Assembly (NCBI GenBank): GCA_030614585.1
Contig: JAUWTT010000011.1
Location: forward strand, 1 to 21,471
Reading direction: 5' to 3'
Length of the DNA: 21,471 nt
Source: Acidobacteriota bacterium
Lineage (GTDB): Bacteria > Acidobacteriota > UBA6911 > RPQK01 > JAPXNP01
Program-made: the position numbers and the translations under genes
Notes under the pieces: model-generated
Databases searched by the model: none
Told to the model about the DNA's origin: nothing
What the model saw: only the letters and a program-made list of their open reading frames with translations
Shown: positions 15,456 through 21,471 of the stretch, piece by piece
Layout: every line of letters starts with the position of its first letter
Numbering within the stretch: the first letter of the stretch is position 1

Positions 15456-16778
15456 ATGACAGGTGTAGCTGGTACGCACGAAACAGGTGTTGCGAGCGTC
15501 AATTTCAGGCGGATTCTTGAGACCTGGTGGCCGCTGGCCGCCAGTTGGCTGCTCATGTCGGCTGAGCTTCCGGCGATCAGCGCTGTTCTGGCCCGGCTCA
15601 ACGATCCGGAGGTACATCTTGCATCCTACGGGGCGGTCGTCTTTCCGATCTCGTTAATCGTCGAAGCTCCCGTGATCATGCTTCTGGCTGCGTCAACCGC
15701 ACTCTCGAAGGACTGGTCCTCCTACGTCAAGCTCCGACGGTATATGCATATCATGGGAAGTGTCCTGACGGCGGTCCATATACTGATTGCTTTCACCCCT
15801 CTCTTCGATTTTATCGTTGAGCAGGTGATTCAGATACCGCCGAGACTAGTTGAACCCTCCCGCATCGGACTAATGATAATGACTCCGTGGACCTGGTCCA
15901 TTGCCTATCGTCGATTCAATCAAGGTGTATTGATTCGATATGGACATTCCAAGGTTGTGAGTGTCGGGACCTTCCTACGCCTGATCACGGATGCCACCGT
16001 TCTGCTGATCGGGTATTGGGTGGGGTGGATCCCCGGGATAATTGTGGCAACTTCGGCGGTGGCGGCCGGTGTCCTTGTCGAGGCGGCTTTTGTGGGGCTA
16101 CGGGTAAGACCCGTTCTGAAGAGTCGGCTGATGAAGGAACCGGAGTCCGACGAGCAACTGACCCTCAGGGGTTTTATTGTTTTCTATTCGCCTCTGGCAG
16201 CAACGTCGCTCCTGATGCTGTCGGTCCAGCCGGCGAGCAGCGCTGCCCTTAGCCGAATGCCGGGAGCCTTGGCGTCGTTGGCTGTGTGGCCGGTTGTGGG
16301 AGGGCTCATGTTTACGCTGAGGAGTTTGGGTCACGCTTTTCAGGAGGTTGTGGTGGCTCTGTTGGATGAGCCCGGAGCTGAAAGGGAAATGCGCAGGTTC
16401 GCGTGGAGGTTGACGTTCTTGACTACCGGTGTGCTTACTCTGCTCGCTTCCACTTCACTTTCGGCGATCTGGTTCGTGGGTGTGTCGGGCCTTACCCCGG
16501 CGTTGGGCGATCTGGCGGGGACGGCAATCTGGTTTGGAATCCTGCTCCCGGGACTAAGCCCTTTACAGAATCTCTATCAGGGCATTTTGGTGCACAGGAA
16601 GCAAACCCGCAGCATCACGGAATCAGTAATTGTCTTTCTTTGTGTCTGTGGGGGCCTGCTTTGGGCCGGCGTCGAGTGGGCTCCTTTCCCTGGCATTTAC
16701 GTTGGATTGACAGCGTTCACACTGGGTGCTCTTTCGCAAGTGCTCTGGTTGGCGTGGCGGAGCCGCTCCCCCGACTAA
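15456..16778 (+). CDS. Multi-spanning membrane exporter of MATE/MOP type
   Basis: A 440-residue protein with about 11-12 predicted membrane helices and no signal peptide. The opening segment (ETWWPLAASWLLMSAELPAISAVLARL), a Glu-Ala-Pro in the second helix (IVEAPVIMLLAAS), paired six-helix halves and short loops suggest the MOP flippase superfamily (MATE, polysaccharide flippases, or the ANKH-like branch). I lean to the ANKH-like branch because of the E-x-P pattern in the first two helices, but do not regard that as certain. The substrate is unknown. It starts 140 bases after the GH2 gene on the same strand and could be transcribed with it. GGAGG lies 12 bases before the ATG. Confidence 0.7.
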   Translation: MTGVAGTHETGVASVNFRRILETWWPLAASWLLMSAELPAISAVLARLNDPEVHLASYGAVVFPISLIVEAPVIMLLAASTALSKDWSSYVKLRRYMHIMGSVLTAVHILIAFTPLFDFIVEQVIQIPPRLVEPSRIGLMIMTPWTWSIAYRRFNQGVLIRYGHSKVVSVGTFLRLITDATVLLIGYWVGWIPGIIVATSAVAAGVLVEAAFVGLRVRPVLKSRLMKEPESDEQLTLRGFIVFYSPLAATSLLMLSVQPASSAALSRMPGALASLAVWPVVGGLMFTLRSLGHAFQEVVVALLDEPGAEREMRRFAWRLTFLTTGVLTLLASTSLSAIWFVGVSGLTPALGDLAGTAIWFGILLPGLSPLQNLYQGILVHRKQTRSITESVIVFLCVCGGLLWAGVEWAPFPGIYVGLTAFTLGALSQVLWLAWRSRSPD

Positions 16779-16784
16779 TTCGAA

Positions 16785-16890
16785 CCACAAAGTCACGAAA
16801 TCACAAAGCATCCATAGTGCTTTTGTGATTTGTTGGGTAAGTTCGCCAAACCCTTGAGTCTTGGTGATCTTGGTGGTGAATTCATGAATT
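16785..16890. repeat. Intergenic repeat cluster with CACAAAG octamers, hairpin and palindrome
   Basis: Three 8-base units, CACAAAGT, CACGAAAT and CACAAAGC, stand in a row at 16786-16809. The last part (AAATCACAAA, 16798-16807, plus GCA) pairs with TGC and TTTGTGATTT at 16818-16831, giving a 13-pair hairpin with one bulge and a 7-base loop. Then come two TTGGTGATC/TTGGTGGTG units (16861-16878) and the perfect palindrome AATTCATGAATT (16879-16890). Similar CACAAAG/CTTTGTG and CTTGGTG repeats occur between genes in several phyla. There is no T run, so it is not a typical terminator, although it may act as a transcript end for the MATE-like gene. Confidence 0.6.
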
Positions 16891-16924
16891 GGCCCGACTC
16901 ACGGAGTTCACTTAAGAGTCTTTT

Positions 16925-16954
16925 TTGAGTATCTTCCAATTTCGAGCATAGAAT
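16925..16954 (+). promoter_or_regulatory. Candidate promoter of the Nudix-type regulator
   Basis: TTGAGT (16925-16930) and TAGAAT (16949-16954) are separated by 18 bases. Transcription would begin near 16961, only about 6 bases before the ATG at 16967, so the mRNA would be almost leaderless; no Shine-Dalgarno sequence is visible. The TTTGAGTAT overlapping the -35 reappears before nadA. Inverted half-sites ACTC-ACG-GAGT (16897-16907) and ACTTAAGAGT (16910-16919) lie just upstream. Confidence 0.45.
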
Positions 16955-16966
16955 AGGATCAGTTGT

Positions 16967-17959
16967 ATGGAAACATCCTTTTCAGTTGGTCTGAACGCGG
17001 TCATCGTCGCTGTTACTGGAGAGTCTCCTCGAGTGCTGACCGTGCAGGCAGCTCAGCCCGGTTCTGTCGCGGATTCAGAAACGGTTGCACTACCCTTCGG
17101 TCCGCTGGATCCAATCAGTGGCCGGACGATGGAAAGGGGAGTCCGGGGATGGGTTCGAGAACAGACCGGCCTCGAGTTCGGGTATGTTGAGCAACTGTAT
17201 ACGTTTGGTGACAGGGACCGGGACCCGGTCGGGAGAGACGGTGGCCCGAGGGTACTATCTGTGGCCTATTTGGCTCTCGTGCGAGAAGAGGTTCTGGCTG
17301 GGAATTGTAGAGCTCAGTGGCTTGACTGCTACGACTTGCTCCAGTGGGAAGACTGGCGTTCGGGACGCCCAAAGGTTGTTGACGAGAGAATAATCCCAGA
17401 GTTGACAGCATGGGCCAGGCTGGCTTCTACCCGATCGAAGCGGGCGACGCGGAAGGAGCGGGTAGCCATAGCGTTTGGCCTGGATGGGGCAGAGTGGGAC
17501 GGCGAAAAGGTCCTTGAGCGTTACGAGCTCCTGTATGAAGCCGGGCTGGTTTGCGAAGCGATGCGAGAAGTCGATCCTGGAACACAGCCTCCTCGTGAAC
17601 GAGCGCGGCATGAACTGGGGCGGTGCATGGTATTGGATCACCGGCGAATGCTGGCAACTGCTTTGGGCCGGTTGCGTGGAAAGATCAAGTACCGACCCGT
17701 GGTTTTCGAACTTCTGGCTCCAACCTTTACTCTGCTGCAGTTGCAGCGTGTTGTCGAGGCTCTGGCAGGGGTCCGGCTTCACAAGCAGAATTTTCGCCGC
17801 TTAGTCGACAAAGGGGGGTTGGTGGAAGGCACAGGATCACTCGATGAGTATACTGGCGGCAGGCCCGCTGAGCTGTTTCGCTTTCGGCGAGACGTCCTCA
17901 GGGAGCGGAGTGCTCCGGGAGTTGGCCTTCCCGGTGGAACGCAGGTTTCTCGAGTGTGA
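16967..17959 (+). CDS. nrtR: Nudix-related transcriptional regulator of NAD synthesis (NrtR/NadQ type)
   Basis: A 330-residue cytoplasmic protein with an N-terminal Nudix-like domain (about residues 8-112: LPFGPLDPISG, VRGWVREQTGLEFGYVEQLYTFGDRDRDP, LSVAYLALV) and a C-terminal winged helix (about 232-310: GRLRGKIKYRPVVFELL, FTLLQLQRVVEALAG, QNFRRLV, GGRPAELFRF). This is the architecture of NrtR repressors, whose Nudix domain senses NAD-derived ligands. The Nudix box is degenerate (REQTGL instead of REETG-type, no full G-x5-E-x7-RE-x2-EE), so hydrolase activity is unlikely. An additional helical stretch of over 100 residues (about 115-230) sits between the domains; ordinary NrtR proteins have some 230-240 residues, while the NadQ/COG4111 branch is about this long. 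The nadABC genes downstream make NAD control very probable. ATG chosen as the first in frame after the predicted promoter. Confidence 0.82.
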   Translation: METSFSVGLNAVIVAVTGESPRVLTVQAAQPGSVADSETVALPFGPLDPISGRTMERGVRGWVREQTGLEFGYVEQLYTFGDRDRDPVGRDGGPRVLSVAYLALVREEVLAGNCRAQWLDCYDLLQWEDWRSGRPKVVDERIIPELTAWARLASTRSKRATRKERVAIAFGLDGAEWDGEKVLERYELLYEAGLVCEAMREVDPGTQPPRERARHELGRCMVLDHRRMLATALGRLRGKIKYRPVVFELLAPTFTLLQLQRVVEALAGVRLHKQNFRRLVDKGGLVEGTGSLDEYTGGRPAELFRFRRDVLRERSAPGVGLPGGTQVSRV

Positions 17960-18123
17960 TACACGGCAGCACCTCCGACCGACGTCGTACTTGAAACACC
18001 AGGGAAGCTCCATTGTTTCATGGTGCGGTCTATGTCTTTCGGCGGTCTCGTACCGGCAGTTTTGTCGATTTTCTGATTGAATTCAGTGGGGGTTTTGATT
18101 TAGACTCAATCTTCACAATTTCT

Positions 18124-18151
18124 AACGCCGCTTGGGCGGCGTTATTTTTTT
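18124..18151 (+). terminator. Intrinsic terminator between the regulator and nadA
   Basis: AACGCCGC (18124-18131) and GCGGCGTT (18136-18143) form a perfect 8-pair stem around TTGG, followed by A and a run of seven T. It ends transcripts of the regulator gene and isolates nadA, which starts 41 bases later. The 164 bases between the regulator stop and the stem contain no gene; they include TGAAACA (17992-17998) and its inverted copy TGTTTCA (18014-18020). Confidence 0.92.
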
Positions 18152-18164
18152 GAACCTATATATG

Positions 18165-18181
18165 CTCAATTTGAGTATAAT
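18165..18181 (+). promoter_or_regulatory. nadA promoter -10 with overlapping candidate operator
   Basis: TATAAT (18176-18181) is a perfect -10 box; TTGAAC at 18150-18155 is a possible -35 with a long 20-base spacer. The palindrome CTCAATTTGAG (18165-18175) abuts the -10, well placed for repression. Its right half with the next bases, TTTGAGTAT, is also present at the regulator's own promoter. Transcription would start near 18188, only 4 bases before the ATG. Confidence 0.5.
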
Positions 18182-18191
18182 TGGAATATCG

Positions 18192-19220
18192 ATGAGTATT
18201 GAACCGCTAACAGAGGAACTTGACTATACGGCCGATGTGGCTCGAGCGACCGAGGCAATCTATGCGCGGGTAAAGGACGTTATCCCCGAAATCGAATGGC
18301 CTGTGCATGCGCCGTATGTGGCTGCGATCAACGAACTCAAGGCGAACCTCAACGCGATCATCCTGGCGCATAACTATCAGACGCCTGAGATCTTCCACGG
18401 TGTTGCCGACCTATCCGGAGATTCTCTGGCGTTGGCCAAGCAGGCGGCTGAGACAGAGGCCGATGTGATTGTGTTGTGTGGGGTACATTTCATGGCTGAA
18501 ACAGCCAAATTGTTGAGCCCCGAGAAAACGGTTTTGATTCCTGATTTGGAAGCCGGTTGTTCGCTCGCTGAGTCGATCACGGGGGAGGATGTTCGGTTAC
18601 TGCGGGAGCGGTACCCCGGTGTGCCTGTGGTGACCTATGTCAACACTTCGGCGGAAGTTAAGGCGGAGTCGGATATCTGCTGTACTTCCGCGAATGCGAC
18701 AGAGGTTGTTGAATCTCTGGGTTCTGATCGAGTGATCTTCCTTCCCGATGAGTATTTGGGCCTTCACGTAGCCTCACAGACTGATGTCGAGGTAATCCTC
18801 TGGCAGGGACATTGTGAGGTCCATGAGCGTTTTACGGCAGACGAACTGCGGACTTTCCGTGGGCAGCATCCTGGAATACAGATTCTAGCCCACCCGGAAT
18901 GCCCCCCTGAGGTACTTGCCGAAGCCGATTATGTGGGGTCAACCTCAGGCATGATCAACTACGTTGGGAGTGAAAGGCCGGACCGAGTGGTTCTGATAAC
19001 GGAATGCTCAATGAGTGATAACGTGGCTGTGGAATACCCGGAACTGGATTTCGTGAAGCCCTGTAACCTCTGTCCCCATATGAAACAGATTACTTTGCCC
19101 AAGGTCCTGTGGTCAATGAGAACTCTGCAGCATGAGGTAAGAATTGACCCCGAGGTGGCAGCCAGGGGGCGGCGGGCAGTGGCGAGAATGCTGGAAGTCG
19201 GTAGGGGGAAGCAACAATGA
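18192..19220 (+). CDS. nadA: Quinolinate synthase A
   Basis: A 342-residue cytoplasmic [4Fe-4S] enzyme that condenses iminoaspartate with dihydroxyacetone phosphate to quinolinate, second step of de novo NAD synthesis. Family motifs: IILAHNYQTPEI, DLSGDSLALAKQAAE, VLCGVHFMAETAKLLSP, DLEAGCSLA, VTYVNTSAEVKAESD, ICCTSANA, FLPDEYLG, LAHPECPPEV, GSTSGMINYV and PCNLCPHMKQ. The expected three cluster cysteines are C96, C208 and C294. I chose the ATG at 18192 because the perfect TATAAT lies just upstream; the frame is open further up, but an ATG at 18162 would precede the -10 box. No Shine-Dalgarno sequence is visible, which fits a leaderless mRNA. Its stop overlaps the nadB start by 4 bases. Confidence 0.95.
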   Translation: MSIEPLTEELDYTADVARATEAIYARVKDVIPEIEWPVHAPYVAAINELKANLNAIILAHNYQTPEIFHGVADLSGDSLALAKQAAETEADVIVLCGVHFMAETAKLLSPEKTVLIPDLEAGCSLAESITGEDVRLLRERYPGVPVVTYVNTSAEVKAESDICCTSANATEVVESLGSDRVIFLPDEYLGLHVASQTDVEVILWQGHCEVHERFTADELRTFRGQHPGIQILAHPECPPEVLAEADYVGSTSGMINYVGSERPDRVVLITECSMSDNVAVEYPELDFVKPCNLCPHMKQITLPKVLWSMRTLQHEVRIDPEVAARGRRAVARMLEVGRGKQQ

Positions 19221-20776
19221 AGATTCGCCGGTTTGACGAAGTAGTCGATTCGGATGTTGTGGTAGTCGGCGGTGGAATTGCCGGAATGACTGTGGCCTTG
19301 GGTGTGGCACCGTATTCAGTGAATCTCATCTCCAAGTTGCAGTTGGGATATGGCAGTTCGAGTCGCTTGGCGCAGGGCGGCGTAGCCGTGGCCCTGGGCA
19401 AGGGAGACTCCCCGGATCTGCACGCCCAGGATACACTTGCCGTTGGTGGTGGCCTATGTGATCCCAGCGTGGTGGATATTATTACGCGGGAAGGGCCGAG
19501 ACAGATTCACAAGCTCGTGGACCTTGGCGCCAGATTCGACTCCGAATCCACTGGCGAGATTCAGTTGGGGAGAGAGGCCGCGCACAGTCGAAGGCGGATC
19601 GTTCACGCCAACGGGGACAGCACGGGAGCGGAGATCGTGAGCGTATTGACCGACACTATCCAAAAGAGGGGGAGTGTCGGAGTGATGGAGGATTGCTTCG
19701 CCGTGGATCTTGCTGTGGCCAATGGAAGAGTCGTGGGCGTCATTGCATTTGCGGGGCGGGGTTGGATTCTCTATCGAGCCCGTGCCATAGTGCTCGCAAC
19801 TGGTGGAATCGGTTCCGTTTTCGCCTTCACAACCAACCCGCTCGAGGCAACGGGGGATGGCCTCGCCATGGCGGCTCGTGTCGGAGCTCAGCTCTCTGAC
19901 CTCGAATTCGTTCAGTTCCATCCCACGGCTTTAGCATGTACCCAGTCGCCCATGCCTCTTCTGACTGAAGCTTTGAGGGGCGAAGGCGCCGTGTTGATCG
20001 ACGAGTCAGGTCACCGATTCATGCTCGAGGAGCATTCGCTGGCGGAATTGGCCCCTAGAGACATCGTCTCCCGAGTGATCTGGCGCCAGTTGCAGGAAGG
20101 GAGCAGGGTTTTCCTGGACGGGACAGACGCCGTCGGTCCTCGCTTTCCAGATCGGTTTCCTACGGTTTTCCGGCTCTGTTCTGAGAACGGTTTGGACCCT
20201 CGGACCGAACCGATCCCCGTCAGTCCAGCGGCGCATTACCATATAGGCGGAGTAGTTACCGACGTGCGGGGGCGTAGTTCGGTGCCCGGTCTCTGGGCCT
20301 GTGGAGAGACGGCTGCTACGCGCGTACACGGAGCTAATCGGTTGGCAAGCAATTCTCTCCTCGAGGCACTCGTATTCGGTTCGCGGGTGGCGGAAGATGT
20401 GCTGCACCAGGTGCAGTCGGTCGAGCTTTCTCGAGATGAACCCCATGGGGAGATAGATTTTCAGAATCCGGCTGAAAACGAAGAGGTTAAGGAAAAAGTC
20501 CGAGCCTTGATGTGGGACAAGGTTGGTTTGATCAGAGACGAGACGTCTCTTTCCGATGCATTGCGGGAGTTAAACGACCTGAAGAAATCGTTTGAGTCTT
20601 TTCCGGGTGAAACGAGGAACATCCTTACCGTTGCCGATCTGGTTACGTCGGCTGCTCTTGCGCGGAAGGAAAGCCGGGGTGTCCATTTTCGGAGCGACTA
20701 CCCGGATTCTGATCGCGGTTGGGACAAACACCTCTACCACGAACCTACTCCCTGGGTCGAGCATGCACTAGCCTGA
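19217..20776 (+). CDS. nadB: L-aspartate oxidase
   Basis: A 519-residue FAD enzyme that oxidises L-aspartate to iminoaspartate and hands it to NadA. It has the dinucleotide-binding VVVVGGGIAGM at residues 14-24, SSRLAQGGVAVALG, HAQDTLAVGGGLCD, GREAAHSRRRIVHANGDSTG, VLATGGIG, the FAD/substrate motifs QFHPTAL, TEALRGEGAVL, APRDIVSRVI, YHIGGVVTDVRG, and LWACGETAATRVHGANRLAS with the conserved arginines, followed by SNSLLEALVFG. The C-terminal helical domain is present, and the length is normal (about 540 in E. coli). It starts within the nadA stop (ATGA overlap), so translation is coupled. Confidence 0.97.
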   Translation: MKIRRFDEVVDSDVVVVGGGIAGMTVALGVAPYSVNLISKLQLGYGSSSRLAQGGVAVALGKGDSPDLHAQDTLAVGGGLCDPSVVDIITREGPRQIHKLVDLGARFDSESTGEIQLGREAAHSRRRIVHANGDSTGAEIVSVLTDTIQKRGSVGVMEDCFAVDLAVANGRVVGVIAFAGRGWILYRARAIVLATGGIGSVFAFTTNPLEATGDGLAMAARVGAQLSDLEFVQFHPTALACTQSPMPLLTEALRGEGAVLIDESGHRFMLEEHSLAELAPRDIVSRVIWRQLQEGSRVFLDGTDAVGPRFPDRFPTVFRLCSENGLDPRTEPIPVSPAAHYHIGGVVTDVRGRSSVPGLWACGETAATRVHGANRLASNSLLEALVFGSRVAEDVLHQVQSVELSRDEPHGEIDFQNPAENEEVKEKVRALMWDKVGLIRDETSLSDALRELNDLKKSFESFPGETRNILTVADLVTSAALARKESRGVHFRSDYPDSDRGWDKHLYHEPTPWVEHALA

Positions 20777-20817
20777 GAACCACTGGAAGAGAAGGCGATT
20801 GGAGTGCCCATTCTCAG

Positions 20818-21471
20818 ATGAACCCCTTACTTTACGAAGAAATCGTTCGCCGAGAACTCTTGGACGACATGGGTCGCGCGGGAGACATTACGACTGATTC
20901 GATCGTTCCGGCCGAGATCCCTGCAGAAGGTAAGATTCGGAATCGACGGCCGGGCTGCATTGCCGGAATTGAAATTGCGACCAGCGCGTTTCGGCTCTTG
21001 GAGGAAGGCGTCGAAATAGAGTTGCTGAAAGACGATGGATCCCGCGTGGGTGAGAACGAGGTCTTGGCTGTTCTCAAAGGTTCTGCGCGAACTCTGCTCC
21101 AGGGTGAGCGTACAGCGCTGAATCTGCTTGGGCATCTCTCAGGAATAGCCACGGCGACCTGTGAGATGGTGCAACAAGTCAGGGAATTTGAGACAAAGAT
21201 TGTCTGTACTCGGAAGACGACTCCGGGGTTGCGGTCTTTAGAAAAATATGCGGTTCGAGTTGGAGGAGGCTTCAATCACCGTTTCGGGTTGGATGATGCT
21301 GTTCTCATCAAAGAGAACCACATCGCTCTTGCCGGAAGTGTCAGCGAGGCGGTAAGGCGAGCAAGACGTTCCATCGGTCATATGGTCAAGGTCGAGGTCG
21401 AAGTCGAAACAGTTGGGCAACTACAAGAAGCCCTTGAACTGGAGATTGATGCCGTCTTGCTTGACAACATG
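20818..21471 (+). CDS. nadC: Nicotinate-nucleotide pyrophosphorylase (quinolinate phosphoribosyltransferase), cut by window end
   Basis: The first 218 residues are in the window; family members have about 280, so the last fifth or so lies beyond the right edge. The enzyme turns quinolinate and PRPP into nicotinate mononucleotide, the third step of NAD synthesis. Seen: MGRAGDITTDSIVP, QGERTALNLLGHLSGIAT, CTRKTTPGLRSLEKYAVRVG, GGGFNHRFGLDDAVLIKENH, VKVEVEVET and DAVLLDNM. It follows nadB by 41 bases on the same strand. No good Shine-Dalgarno sequence is near the ATG (GGAG is 14 or more bases away), but the protein begins as expected for NadC and no earlier in-frame start looks better. Confidence 0.95.
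   Translation, partial: MNPLLYEEIVRRELLDDMGRAGDITTDSIVPAEIPAEGKIRNRRPGCIAGIEIATSAFRLLEEGVEIELLKDDGSRVGENEVLAVLKGSARTLLQGERTALNLLGHLSGIATATCEMVQQVREFETKIVCTRKTTPGLRSLEKYAVRVGGGFNHRFGLDDAVLIKENHIALAGSVSEAVRRARRSIGHMVKVEVEVETVGQLQEALELEIDAVLLDNM

Noticed and set aside
1..21471. CRISPR array, tRNA, rRNA or prophage genes
   Set aside because: No regularly spaced repeats, no cloverleaf with a plausible anticodon stem, no rRNA signature and no phage-type proteins were seen.

Overview
The window reads as a piece of bacterial chromosome of moderate GC, most likely from an acidobacterium or a close relative. That placement is an inference. It rests on two secreted proteins whose architecture I associate with Acidobacteriota (a tandem GGCEG/PH-like protein and a two-lobed beta-sandwich protein), on the cus-type efflux genes with an N-terminal heavy-metal domain, and on an enlarged Nudix-type NAD regulator. 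No rRNA, tRNA or CRISPR array is visible.

Layout. Positions 1-118 are the last part of a group II intron (domains V and VI, with a clear branch-point A and 3' splice end); its reverse transcriptase, if any, lies to the left of the window. From 152 to 6824, on the minus strand, is a metal-efflux operon: an outer membrane TolC-like channel, a CusB-like adaptor, a CusA-like RND pump, and a periplasmic tandem-repeat protein whose start codon overlaps the end of cusA. A divergent ArsR-family sensor (7047-7367) and an ACR3 arsenite permease (7491-8699) follow on the plus strand. The gap between the two transcription units carries a long, nearly perfect dyad that is a good candidate for a shared ArsR operator.

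From 8764 to 11031 is the most unusual part. A secreted protein with His/Met/Asp-rich ends and a DUF3347-like periplasmic protein lie on the minus strand; a receiver-only response regulator of NtrC type lies on the plus strand. The 371-base gap between them holds two divergent sequences that match the sigma-54 -24/-12 consensus closely, one facing each way, with a perfect 12-base palindrome about midway. This looks like a sigma-54-dependent divergon with one shared enhancer site, and I consider it the best candidate here for an undescribed regulatory system.

From 11056 to 16778 are metabolic and transport genes: acetate kinase (minus strand), a large exported glycoside hydrolase of family 2, and a multi-spanning membrane protein of the MATE/MOP type. 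A small intergenic repeat cluster with CACAAAG-like units follows.

From 16967 to the right edge is a de novo NAD synthesis cluster: a Nudix-plus-winged-helix regulator (NrtR/NadQ type), a strong intrinsic terminator, then nadA, nadB (4-base overlap) and nadC (cut by the window edge). The regulator and nadA share a TTTGAGTAT element in their promoter regions, and both appear to have very short or absent 5' leaders.
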